Positions 13,414 to 24,320 of a DNA stretch of 64,000 bases are shown piece after piece. Source of the DNA: Umbilicaria muhlenbergii (taxonomy: Eukaryota; Ascomycota; Lecanoromycetes; Umbilicariales; Umbilicariaceae); contig KK106985.1 of NCBI GenBank assembly GCA_000611775.1, forward strand, positions 2,456,527 through 2,520,526, given 5' to 3'. Each line of letters begins with the position of its first letter. The first letter of the stretch is position 1. The position numbers were made by a program, and so were the translations under genes. A model generated the notes under the pieces. The model did not search any database and was not told the DNA's origin. It was given only the letters and a program-made list of their open reading frames with translations.

Positions 13414-14962
13414 TGATTTTGATAACATCAGAACTGTCACTTTGATGTACTCTTATGAGATTTACAACCAGACATGATAGAGGTTGACATCACATTAAGA
13501 ATGTGAAAGTTCAAAGCAGTTATGCTGCAACAGGGTGCTGAAGTGCCAGGTTGAAGAGAAAGCACATTTAAGAAAAAGCCCCCCTGTGAAGTCACATTAA
13601 ATTCACGTCATCACATTTAATGATTTTCATACCAGTTGTGATCTATATGATCAGTCAGGTTAAGGTAAAAGAATAGCTTTGTAAAAAGATTAAGCTTGTC
13701 AGTCAAGTGATCTCACACATGAGGTTGAAGGCTGACCTTGAAATGTTCAAGAATTTCTGAATCAGGTAATTTCAGAACCAGTTGATTAATCAATGTTAAA
13801 AGATTATAAGCATAATCATTAACAGACTCATGTTGATATAAGTTATTATAACTGACTCAGATGCATTCCTGGCCATTAATTTCTTTACAAGCATGTCAAA
13901 TGACTTTGAAAAAGAAGTTAAGGGAATCAACTTTATGAGCAGTCTCAGGAAAAGCATCATCTGAAAGTTTCTTCTGAATCATTCACAGTCTCTGAGCTTA
14001 ATCTTTCAGATAATCATCAGTCATTTAAATCTTTTCTTGTTCATCTTGAAAGTGTTTATGTTAAGCATAATATTCAATGTATTTATGCACCTTCATAATT
14101 CAGTCTTCAAGGGTGTTATCATCTCATTTCTCATCATATCAGGAAGGTTGAGTCAACTTGAGAGCTTCAGTTCATGAAGTCACAGGAGTGAAAGCTGTCA
14201 CAGAAGTCATAAAGTTGTTGATGACTTATTAATATTAATGAGCAAGCTTTGCTTTCTGTCATGTAATAACTGCATCTTGATCATAAACAGCACTGATGAT
14301 AGCTGCAGTGACTTAAACCTTTATAACAGTCTCAGACACTGAGGCTGTGACTTGAACAAGTATCATGAATTGAGCTGCTCAAGGAAATAAAAGAGGTGAA
14401 TTAAACTTAAAGTCTGTGAAATTTTTTTTCATCAAGTTCATGATCTGTGAATTGAATGTGACTTGAGTTTAAGCTTCAGTTCACTGAGGTTGAGCTGAAT
14501 TGAATGATGAGACTGAAGGTTTAAAAAAAGAATTGTATGACATGATTCTGACTGTGAAAGCAGTTGAATTGCTTCATATAAGATTAAACAGTTCATAAGA
14601 GTGCTGTAAGAAGTGAGCTTTAAAGCAGATGAGAGTTGTGATAATGAATTCTTATGAGAGGATTTTTTACTGTCTTTATAAAGCTTCTTGATTATAACAC
14701 TCCTCTGAGTGAGTCTGTGAAGTCAGTATGATCACTGAGAATAACAGTGATGAAGGTTGAAAATGCAATGAAAAAATTTTCACTTCCTTATAGAAGCGTC
14801 AGAATGAATGAAAACATCAAAAATTCATTTCAATTATTCTTTCAACTCAGAGATTCTATCTCTGAAGGAGATAAATCATGTATGAGCAAGCAATGATGTT
14901 TAAAGGCATCACTGCTTATCAGCAGAGCTGATTCTGCCTTTTTATATCATGTTGCTATCATA

Positions 14963-15134
14963 TGTGATTGATAATGTGTATTGTGTGTGCTATGAAGTGA
15001 AAAATCTAACTAAATGCTCATAGGAGTGTAATCAGAGTGTAATCAGAGTGAATTCATAAGTGAGCTCTTATTCTCAGAGCAGCTTTTATCACTCTGAGAC
15101 ACTAGTACACATTTATAAAGCAATAGAAATCACA
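14963..15134 (-). repeat. Right-hand LTR of element C (172 bp)
   Basis: Direct repeat of 7,263-7,434 with the same inverted ends. It is followed by the target duplication cctt at 15,135-15,138. For this minus-strand element it is the 5' LTR. Confidence 0.85.
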
Positions 15135-17600
15135 CCTTCTTGAGATATGTTATCACAGATACAGGGGTTGAAATGAAAATGAATCACATATTCATTATTA
15201 TCAACTGATCAGAGTCAGAAAGTGTGCATGAAGTGTAAACATTTCTGAGCTTCATGAACTTTTATTAAAGATTTATACAGAGCTTCTCATGTATTACTGC
15301 ACCTCTCACAGAGATCATTAAAGGGTTTAATGTAAAATTAAACAAGAAGTTGATCTCACAGAGGACAGACTTTCTGTCTCTGAAGATGTAAACTGCTTTT
15401 AAAATTCTTGTGCAGACTTTCACTACTGCTTCATTCTTGCAGCATTTCAACATCACATTATTAATACAGCTTGAAATGAATGCCTCAGAGTATGTGATCT
15501 CAAGCATTCTCTCATAAAAGCACTTTGATGAGTGAAGAGTTACAGCTTATTTCTCATGAAAGATGATACTCATGAAATGAAAGTATGAAACTCATGATGA
15601 AGAACTGCTCATGATAATTGAAAGTTTTCATCATTAACAGCATTATTTAAAAGGATTCACTCATTCAGTTGAGATGTTATCAGATCATTCAAGCTTGTGA
15701 AGCTTTATAATTACTCATAAGCTCTCATGAAGACAGGTTTGATGAGTGTTGACTTTATCAACTTATGATTTTGTTATTACTTATCAGAAGGAAAATCTGA
15801 ATTTTATTAATAACTTTTCATAAAGACCTGATCATCAATGTGAAGTGAAACAAGAGGATCAGACTGAGAATGCTTTAATGTTGCAACAAATGCTGTTCCT
15901 GACAGTAATTTTAATTTCAATTGAGTTTAAAGATGATTTATTAACTCAGGAGGTACACCTTTATGAGGTATTAATTACAAGCACAATGAGTCCTCAGCAG
16001 TGAAATCAACAGAAACAGGCCTCTGAGGCTGTTTTAAATGAAGAATCTTATGAGGAGATTAACATCTCTCTCATTGAAATATTACCTGAATTCTTGTGAA
16101 TTGATCTCCTCATGAAGCATATACTGAAACAGATCACTGCTTGTGAAGTTAATTCAAAAATATTAAGCTCTCATTCACTCTGATCATGAAGAAATGATCT
16201 TTTATACTTTAACTCAGTGCTTTGTATACCTCATGTGAAGTCATTATGACTTGAGATTATTAAGAAGCATCATGATGAGTTACTTGCAAGTTACCTCATG
16301 ACAGAGAAATTTTTTACTCTGATACATGCAAAGTACTACTGACTGAACATGCAGAAGCAAATTTAAGAATACTGTAATTCTTGTCTTATCTGTCAGGAAG
16401 TCAAAGTCATTCATAAAAGATAATTTAAATTATTACAGCTCATACTTATTCTGAAGAAACTCTGAGAGATACTCATTCTAAACTTCATAATTAATCTTTC
16501 AGAGAGTCATGCTTATGAGGGTGTGTATGATGTCATACTGATGATAATGTGCAAATTCTCAAAAATGATACATTATATTTCAGCCAGAAAGGACTGAACT
16601 ACTGATCAACTCATAAAAACCTTTGTTAAAGAGATTGTTAAACTGCATGAAGTCACTCAAGCTTTATTTCAGATCATGAATCTGTTTTTACCTCATGACT
16701 CTGAGTTAACCTAATGTTCACATTGAAGATTAACCGCTGATTGAGCACTGCCTTTCATTCACAAATTGATGAGCAAACTGAACAGTAGAATAACACACTG
16801 AAACAGTATCTGTAAAATTATGTTAATTATCAACAGGACAATTGAGCCTCACTTTTAACATTAATTAAGTTCATGTACAACATGAGCTTACACTCTTCTA
16901 CTGAAAAGACATCATTTAAAATTATCTATAGCTTCATACTTAAATCAGATATGCTCACTGCAGAGGAACTCATGAAGTACTCTGCAATTAAAAGAATTAT
17001 CATTGAAGCTGAGCAGCTTATGAAGCACCTTTATAAGATTTAAATAAAAGTCTGCAGAGCTCTTGTAAAGTCTCAAGAGTATCAAGTTAAACATTATAAT
17101 CAATCTCACCTTGATGTGATTTATAGAGTTAAACAGTTAGTCTGATTAAAGATCAAGAACATAACTCTGAAATAACTTTTATAAAAGCTGAATTAACAGC
17201 ATTATGAACCCTTTCAGATTATAAAGAAGATTAAGAATGTTGTTTATCAACTGAAATTATCAGAGGAACTTTGCATTCATGATGTGTTTCATGTTAACCT
17301 GCTTCATGATCATAAATCATGAGCAGGTGAAGATACATTAAAGTTTAAATTACTTCATCTCATGAAGGACTCAGCTGAAAGAGAGTAAAAGATTAAAATT
17401 ATAACAACCTCATGAATTGTGATCAGCCCTGAGGATAAACCTGTTTTATAATATCACATTATGTGAAAAAATTTCTCAAAGATTACTTAAAAGCTTATGA
17501 ATAACACCTGCAACTTTAAGAAATTAATTAAGAAGTTTCATGAGGATTTCTCTGAGACTTCATGAGTCATAATTAATGTCAGTACATATTCATGAGAAAA
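15135..17600 (+). mobile_element. Element B polymerase remainder, RNase H and integrase remnants
   Basis: Homology to the gypsy polymerase resumes directly after C. An RNase H-like stretch follows (about 15,260-15,560), then an integrase zinc-finger-like YCNSCLICQEVK (about 16,370-16,400) and a core region to about 16,930. A tail resembling the pre-chromodomain integrase C-terminus (PLRF..IKKI and VFHVNLLH) lies near 17,200-17,310. Fossil. Confidence 0.7.
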
Positions 17601-19104
17601 TTAAACAAAGGGTTAAGATCTCTTCTGCTCACTGAAGCACTAAATTATCAGAGGATTAAAAGTGAAATCACTTCATGAAGTCTGAAGACTCATAAAGAAA
17701 TGAGTCATGCTGACTTCAGCCTGTTGAGGTTTATTAATCTTTAACATCATGAAGAGATCTGACTCAGAGTTAAAGTCCTGTGAGGGATAAATCCTCACAA
17801 GAGCTGATATTTATCTCTGAAAGAGCTTAAACATCTCAATCATCATCAGTTTATCACATCAGTATTTCTCTTCAGTAAAGTCTGTGAGTCTTCACCTTCA
17901 CAGAGGTATTGAGTTTAAGCAGCAGTTACAGCAGCTTTGCAAGCTCTGCTTACTTAACATTTCTTTTACTTACACACCTTGCGCGCCTCCTTGTGACCCT
18001 CAGAGTTGAGGTTGATTGAGAGCAGAGATAAAAACAGAGGTGAACTCAGTTCCTGTGAAAGAGATGATGAGGCTGAAGGTGACAAAGATGAAGCTACAAC
18101 ATGATTAATCAAAGCACTTCATGAAAACATATCATAAAGTTATATACAGGAAGATGCAGGCCTTGCTGATATGCTGATAACACTTCATGTACTTGATGAC
18201 ATGAGAGGAGAGGAAACAACCCTTAAAATGATTAAAGCTGTGACTCACAGTGACAGCAACACATGATTCACAGACTTGAGAAGAGATGTCCTCAGTCTTC
18301 ATAATTATTATCATGAAGGTCAGTCATGAAGTGTTCTCATGAAAAGTGATCATGAAGGTTATTTACAGATCACCTCATGATTTTACTCATGATCAGTGAG
18401 CTGAATGAGTTACTGTGAGATAATACAATCATGAAGCTGAGCCTCTTCATGAAGGGGTACCTCATGAAAGGTATGATTACAAGAGGCTGAGTTAAAGACT
18501 TGCACAAAGAGAGGAAATAAACAAGAATCACAGATAATTTACTTGAGAACATTAATTGTGTGATTAATGTGAAGCATGATGAGCTGTATCACTGTTAGCA
18601 AAAAAACACCATAAAGGCAAGCATCATGAAGGCAAGCATCATGAAGATAAGCATCATAAAGGCAAGCATCATGAAGACAAACATTGCAAAAAGCATCACA
18701 AGAATCATGATCATGAATTTATTTAATGAGAGGTGAAAGGTTGAAGTTGTGAAGATTATTAACAGTGAAAACTCTGACCTTATGATCTGCACAGAGTCAT
18801 TCATGAAGCTTGACAAAGTGAATTTAAATGACCTCATGAACAGCTGAACAGGCTTACAAATGAGCAACAATTATCATAAACACTGAGTCAGTGTATAAAT
18901 CAGTCATAACTTCACAAATGTCTTGTGAAGGGAGACTTTTTTTCTCACTGAGTTTTAATGAGCTCTGCAACATATTTTTTTTTTAACTTACAGAGTTATT
19001 TTTTTATTGTTATCAGTGCATTGTGAAGTGCTTCTCAGTGAAGGCTTGCAACTGTGAATGTCATCATACTCATGAGGACATGAGCTTTTAAAGAAGAGGA
19101 GTAA
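17601..19104 (+). mobile_element. Element B 3' internal region with short repeats
   Basis: This decayed region lies between the integrase tail and the right LTR. Around 18,605-18,690 a short unit (gcaagcatcatgaaggcaa-like) is repeated about five times. No protein domain is recognised. Confidence 0.4.
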
Positions 19105-19565
19105 TGTGAGCATCTGATGTATGAAACTCACTAAGTGCTAGTTCAGAATAGGAAAGATTATGCTTAACAACAGTGCAATCTTATGAAGGTAACTTTCACT
19201 AGTGAATCAACCTCATGAGGAAACTCAGTCAATAAACATCACTTTCAGCACTTCATGAAAGTGATTAAAAAAGTTAACATCATTGATGACACCTCACAGA
19301 GGTGTGATTCAGCAATGAACATCTTATGAAGACAGCTTCACTGAGGTGACTGCTTCATGAAATCTTCCTCAAGCAGACTGAGGTTAGCTTCAGAAGAGAT
19401 ATATTATGAGGTCAGAGTATGTCTCACTTTCTTTTTTAACAATAATTCTCTACCTACTAACAATATCATATTATTATGAATCATCAATTATAAGCTTAAG
19501 TCATTATTGTCACATAGCTTCATAATTCCTTAGTTAAGATATTACCTCATGATAATACACTTACA
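19105..19565 (+). repeat. Right LTR of element B (461 bp)
   Basis: Direct repeat of 4,456-4,910. It ends cacttaca and is followed immediately by the target duplication aagca (19,566-19,570). Confidence 0.85.
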
Positions 19566-20059
19566 AAGCAAGCTGTGTCATGTCAGAAGAAATTAATGAT
19601 GTTATTAAAACACACACTGTGTAACACTTATCTGCTTAAAGAAGCAAGCTGTTACTCAGTTAAAGAACTTAAGTATGCAGAGCCTCAGCAGCACTTAATT
19701 AAGAATAACACAATAAACACTGTAATTATGAACAGCAGTGCAAGCTGTGTTCTTATTAACTTTTAAATTAAGGATAGTGCTTCTGCTAACACTGTTGAAG
19801 TGCTTCAACTCATGTCTACTCACTCACCTCTAGGTGGAGAGATAACAGCTTATACAAGAATGTTTATTAAACAACTTGAACATGCAATTCATGCTGAACA
19901 GTCAAAAGATGATTTGATATGATGAATACAACAGGGATTAACTACCTCTTTTGAGGATAAAAACAACTTGACTGAGTCTGAGATGACAAACATGAATATA
20001 GATATGAACTCAGAGATAATCATGACATCAGAGATGCAACCTCATGTGACTTTTATACT

Positions 20060-20220
20060 GTCAGATGTGTGAAAGCGCTGACAGGAAATGAATAATGTCA
20101 TATATTATGATAATAAGATCTACATTCCACAGAACTCTACTCTTCACAATGCAGTGATCAGTCAGTATCATGATGATATTTTCACAGGTCATTTCAGCAA
20201 TTCAAGAATGACAGAATTAA
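20060..20220 (+). mobile_element. Element A integrase zinc-binding remnant
   Basis: The plus strand reads NNVIYYDNKIYIPQN, then ISQYHDD and GHFSNSRMTEL. These match the H2C2-type integrase zinc-binding domain of Ty3/gypsy elements. It belongs to element A because it lies outside B. The catalytic core that should follow is not seen; a repeat array follows instead. Confidence 0.7.
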
Positions 20221-20970
20221 TGCAGTGATCTCATCAGAACATCAGTGATGTGAAACTTACATGCTTAAGAAGCAAGTCATGATGAATATATTAATACAAC
20301 AAATATTGAAGTTGACAGTATAACTGAAACATCAGCAGTCTGTGATCTACATGCTCAAGAAGCAAGCTGTGATGAATATATCAATACAACAAATACTCAA
20401 GAAGTGAGCCGTGATGAATATATCAATACAACAAATACTGAAGCTGGCAGTATGACTGAAACATCAGCAGTTCATGACCTACATGCTTGAGAAGCAAGCC
20501 GTGATAAATATATCAGTACAATGAATACTCAAGAAGTGAGCCGTGACAAATATATCAATACAACAAATACTGAAGCTGATGATATGACTGAAACATCAGC
20601 AGTCCATGACCTACATGCTTGGGAAGCAAACCATGATGAATATATCAGTACAACAAATACTCAAGAAGCGAGCCGTGATGAATATATCAATACAATGAAT
20701 ACTGAAGCTGATGATACAACTGAAACACCAGCAGTCCATAGCCTACATGCTTGAGAAGCAAGCCGTGATAAATATATCAGTACAATGAATACTCAAGAAG
20801 TGAGCCGTGACAAATATATCAATACAACAAATACTGAAGCTGATGATATGACTGAAACATCAGCAGTCCATGACCTACATGCTTGGGAAGCAAACCATGA
20901 TGAATATATCAGTACAACAAATACTCAAGAAGCGAGCCGTGATGAATATATCAATACAATGAATATACAT
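20220..20970 (+). repeat. Peptide-coding tandem array, right part
   Basis: Here the units are more regular than in the left array. A long period of about 264 bp contains NTEADDMTETSAV, HDLHAWEA and ISTTNTQEASRDEYINT blocks; the stretches starting 20,521 and 20,785 are near-identical. Shared blocks (gaagcaag, gaaacatcagcagt, aatactgaag) link it to the array at 3,262-4,455. It is less mutated than the left array. Confidence 0.8.
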
Positions 20971-22050
20971 GAGTATAACAAAAGTACGACAATTACTACA
21001 ACATTTTGTTGTACTAAACAAAAATGAAAGGGGAGTAGAAAAGACAGACTTATAATATGTCATCACCCCTCCTGTCATCATAAACACATGCACGTGAGAC
21101 ATTGAACATGCTGAACAATCTAAATGGTTCAAACAGGACTTAATTAGTGTCATAAGAACACTCTTTCCTGATTTTCCTCAAGAGGTTTTACAGGTTTTAT
21201 CAAGGCCTTATAGGTGATCTACAGCAAGGGTCAAGAGTGACAAGTTCACTAAGAAAGATGACTCATCAGTAAAGTGAAGGAGAAAAGACAATATCATTAC
21301 TGCTGCAATTTCATTACTATTTAGTCATCTGCTGTCTCATATTCTTTTTCACTGTCTGATGAGGCCTCTGACCTCATCTCCTCAACATGATGCTGCTCAC
21401 GGAGTCTGATATACTCCTGGTGATAATGAGATTGATGAGCGTTGAGGACGCAGAGAGCATGAGCATGACTCTTCAGCAAGACAGCAAGAGCCTGAATGAG
21501 TTCCTCAGGACTACTGAATTAACATTAGTCACCTCATTATGAAAGTCATGAGACTCACGTTGAGGAGCGGCTGCGGGGGGCGTGAAGGGTGTCAGTGCCT
21601 TACCTTAGCATGATTTCACACACTCACCCTACATGGCCACTGCAACCACCTATCAGACTATCATGGTGATGTCTATGATGATGAATTCAGAGTCAATTGG
21701 CACCGGGGACGGCGCCATAGGGAAGGGGAATGCTGTGTCAGAGCCGCCATATATAATAGTATGACAGTACGACAGTATGACAGTATGACAGTATGTTACT
21801 ATGACTCACCTATATGATGACTCAGCGAGTAGCGCCTTGACATCAAGTGAAAACTCTTCACAAGGAGGTTCAGAAACCTGCTTCCTCAGTGATCAGTTTT
21901 GCCACTTAATAGAAGACACATATACCACTGCATTGACTCTATCATGATTATATTGCCTATGACACCCCATTCAACACCTATACGACCCCACGTCGTAGAC
22001 CAGCCTCTTACACTCAGAAAGGTCAGTGGTATATCATAATAAGAAGAGAG
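20971..22050 (+). other. Transition segment of element A, unassigned
   Basis: Composition shifts here from CG-poor to mixed. Around 21,110-21,260 the plus strand reads a protein-like stretch with SKWFKQDLISVIRTLFPDF and VLQVLSRPY, then KKDDSSVK. I do not recognise it, and it does not resemble the integrase core expected at this place. A tatgacag repeat lies at about 21,757-21,800. It may be an extra insertion inside A or an eroded accessory region. Confidence 0.4.
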
Positions 22051-22059
22051 ATAAAGGAC

Positions 22060-22510
22060 CTACTCTTGAAGAGAGGGATAAAGTATACCTTCTACATCAC
22101 AACATCAAGATGAAGTGACCAAGCAATAAATTGAACCACAAGAAGTTGAGACCTTTTCATATTGCAAAGAAGAAGGAAAGCGTCAACTATGAACTTGAAC
22201 TTTCACCAGTTATGTGAATACATTCAGTATTTCATGTGTCTCTACTTGAACCAGCAGATCCAGAAACACTGTTACAAGACAATCCACCTGAGATTGATCC
22301 TGAAAGTCAAGACGCTGAGTTCAAAGTAGAAGAAATCCTAGACCAGCAAGAAGTTAGCAGCAAGCCTCACTACTTGATCAAATGAAAAGGATATGACACG
22401 GCAGGGAACACTTGAGAACCAGAAGAAAACCTTACTCATTGTTCAGTGAAGCTACGCCAGTTCCACCAGAGGAACCCGCCATCAGCCAGTCGTCAGGGAC
22501 GATGAAGGGT
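22060..22510 (+). mobile_element. Element A integrase tail and chromodomain
   Basis: The plus strand reads DKVYLLHHNIK near 22,078, VNYELELSPVM and HSVFHVSLLEPA near 22,180-22,260, then VEEILDQQEV, HYLIK and KGYD near 22,330-22,400. This is the classic gypsy integrase C-terminus followed by a chromodomain, which in chromoviruses directs insertion toward marked chromatin. It is the best preserved coding part of A, though still broken. Its 3' end overlaps the antisense frame 22,432-22,860. Confidence 0.85.
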
Positions 22511-22860
22511 TTGAAGAGGTCAGGAAGAGGGTTGTTAGCTTGTTCCTGAGCCAACTCCTCCTGCTCCAGTTCTTCGATGTTCTGAAGCTCAGTATGGATC
22601 AAATCCGTCAGTCGCTTCTTGAGGAGAGTAATCTGTTTGTGAAGCCTCTCTTTCTTCACCTTTAACTCTCGCTTCCTAGCAGAAACATCTGCCTTTTCCT
22701 TTCGTAAACGAAGGAGCTCCTCCCCGACGCGATCCAGTTCGGCTGGAGAAATCGCAAGGTCGCAAGCAACACCCGACCGGACGCAAGAACTACAACGGTC
22801 GGACTCTGGAGACGTAAAGCACTCACGACCCCCGGTGACGCAGCGACGACAAGGTCGCAT
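22432..22860 (-). CDS. Zn2Cys6 binuclear-cluster protein antisense in the element A 3' end
   Basis: This 142-residue frame starts at the first ATG (22,860); the frame stays open a little upstream without another ATG. Six cysteines fit C-X2-C-X6-C-X8-C-X2-C-X6-C (residues about 3-33), a textbook fungal Zn(II)2Cys6 DNA-binding cluster. A Lys/Glu/Leu-rich predicted coiled coil (about residues 45-115) follows. There is no middle regulatory domain, so it is far shorter than a normal transcription factor. It lies antisense between the chromodomain and the LTR of element A and overlaps the chromodomain by about 75 bp, so I read it as an accessory gene of the element family. It looks whole. Confidence 0.6.
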   Translation of the reverse strand: MRPCRRCVTGGRECFTSPESDRCSSCVRSGVACDLAISPAELDRVGEELLRLRKEKADVSARKRELKVKKERLHKQITLLKKRLTDLIHTELQNIEELEQEELAQEQANNPLPDLFKPFIVPDDWLMAGSSGGTGVASLNNE

Positions 22861-22930
22861 AGCAGCACTCCCAAAACTGGTGATACGATCGGCCAAGCGG
22901 GAGCGACGGATAGAAAACTGCGCAATCTAG

Positions 22931-23217
22931 TGTAACGGGTGGTGTCGTAGTGACCGGAGTAGTACTGTCACGGCACAAACTGAAGGTCATGTACGATACT
23001 AGGTATAGGTTGTATAACTAGTAGATTGGTTTCGATACATGAGTTGAGCACGAGCTCCTAACTATGGATCTACCTGTGCTTATATAGACTATAGGAGACT
23101 CGTGCGATCGAGGTGATCGAGGCGTTCGAGCCCTCGCTCGCCTCGATCACTTCGATCGGTACCAGCTGTTCGCCGTGTGTGCGTACTTCTAAGTACTGAC
23201 CTGACTAAGTCATAACA
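22931..23217 (+). repeat. Right LTR-like repeat of element A
   Basis: It begins tgtaacgggtggtgtcgtag and ends cataaca. It matches the left copy at 187-620 in the first 30 bp and across the centre, but keeps its CG-rich text (for example gatcgaggtgatcgaggcg). It is therefore much less mutated. The bases after it (ctgtc) do not match those before the left copy (caaag). Confidence 0.65.
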
Positions 23218-24320
23218 CTGTCACCTAGGAAGTGTGTATTTCTCCTTCACTTCTTCCTTCATGATTCATGACTGCGTTTCTTCGCGAGGCCTAATGACGC
23301 CGTCATCTGGTTTGTCACGGGGGGTGTTCTCACTGGATTGACTGACTTGTTGGACTCCTTTGTCCTTCAGGTCAACATCCATTTAATGAGGAATATAGTG
23401 AAGTTCTGCGTGCGTGTAGGTAGCGGCGTAAGTGAGGTTATAATACCCCTATTTCTCCTATGTCAACCGGGCTCATAACCTATTGAGAAAGTATTTAGCA
23501 GAAGATGGAGAACGCATATATTATTCTATGTAAAGGCTATCTAACGAGCAATATATAGCAAATAGATAGCAACAGAAGACGTAATGCAATTTCCCATTAG
23601 ATGACGTGTCATATTGCTGATTCAGTAGCTGACAAATAGGCACTCCCTGTCGTATACGTAGCTGGCGTCGTAACCCATGTCGTCGCCTATATAGTAGCCT
23701 CGTATGGTAGACCCATGATGCCTGTACCAACAATCAACAGGAAGTCGTAGTCCGGATGATGACAAGTTTGTAGACACATTGAAGGACGACACCAAGCGCG
23801 GTCCAACGGTCGACAATGATAGGAAGGCCATTGGACTGAGCTTTGAGGAAAATGATGAGCCTATTGGCGGTATTGAAGGATTTTATGGGAATCAAGAGGA
23901 CTATCTGTTGGGTAACAGTAATCAATAGGCACCAAGGGATGCACCGCAGCATTAAAGCGAAGACGCAGGTTTTGAACTTACTGCGAAGCAGCAAGATGTT
24001 TATACATGACTGGTTCTCCCAATCAATGGCTAAAACCATTTAGTGCTCCTGCTAGCAGATGAAGCTGTAACAGCCTACCTGAAAGAACCCTTGTTTCAGT
24101 GCCCGAGACCAAAAGGTGTTGAGACTTTTCAGTCGTCATTCAACTACTCTCCCACGATAAATCTGTTGAAACGTGGAGTATCGCCTCGACCAGTTAAAAC
24201 AATGGAAGATATACCAATTTTTACCTCTTTGGAAGTTGACTGAACATAGCCTGCCTCCCCAGCTGCTCATGTAGCAGATCTATGAGCACGAGCGCGCTCA
24301 TGGCTTCGACCTATCTACCA
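23218..24320. other. Intergenic stretch with a possible broken gene
   Basis: No intact gene is visible. On the plus strand from about 23,755 to 23,928 an open stretch reads FVDTLKDDTKRG, then AIGLSFEEND and GGIEGFYGNQEDY. A second stretch at about 24,043-24,243 reads LKEPLFQCPRPKG and NLLKRGVSPRP. Both look protein-like but are short and disconnected, and I do not recognise the family. They may be a gene relic or a fragment of a DNA transposon. Confidence 0.3.

Larger units (their letters stand above)
7263..15134 (-). mobile_element. Element C: decayed Ty3/gypsy element, minus strand, nested in B
   Basis: Two 172-bp LTRs (7,263-7,434 and 14,963-15,134) have matching inverted ends tgtgatt and aatcaca. 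The insertion is flanked by cctt on both sides (7,259-7,262 and 15,135-15,138). Read on the minus strand from right to left there is a gag zinc knuckle (about 13,366-13,413), reverse transcriptase (about 11,450-12,250), RNase H (about 10,880-11,330) and integrase (about 9,960-10,560). It is the youngest of the three by nesting, yet still broken by dozens of interruptions. Confidence 0.85.
4456..19565 (+). mobile_element. Element B: decayed Ty3/gypsy LTR element nested in A
   Basis: It is bounded by direct repeats 4,456-4,910 and 19,105-19,565, both starting tgtgagcat and ending cacttaca. A perfect 5-bp target duplication aagca lies at 4,451-4,455 and 19,566-19,570. Internal parts run left to right as a gag zinc knuckle (5,884-5,925), reverse transcriptase (about 6,690-7,262), element C, the rest of the polymerase and RNase H (from 15,135), and an integrase zinc finger and core (about 16,290-16,930). 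It landed in the tandem array of A, so it is younger than A. It is an old fossil with dozens of breaks. Confidence 0.85.
187..23217 (+). mobile_element. Element A: outermost decayed Ty3/gypsy chromovirus-like LTR element
   Basis: Two related LTR-like repeats bound this element, at 187-620 and 22,931-23,217. Inside, in order, are reverse transcriptase and RNase H remnants (about 1,690-3,060), a peptide-coding tandem array (3,262-4,455), element B (4,456-19,565), an integrase zinc-binding remnant (about 20,060-20,220), a second repeat array (20,220-20,970), an unassigned stretch, and an integrase tail with chromodomain (about 22,060-22,510). It is old and broken by dozens of interruptions on the left, much less so at the 3' end. 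I could not find the gag region or the integrase catalytic core, and saw no matching target-site duplication. The two ends could therefore come from two copies of one family. Confidence 0.7.

Noticed and set aside
21757-21800. tatgacag repeat taken as a possible CRISPR-like array
   Set aside because: Units are only about 8 bp, contiguous and without spacers; an ordinary microsatellite in a eukaryotic context.
187-23217. A target-site duplication for element A
   Set aside because: The five bases before the left repeat (caaag) and after the right repeat (ctgtc) do not match, so none is claimed.
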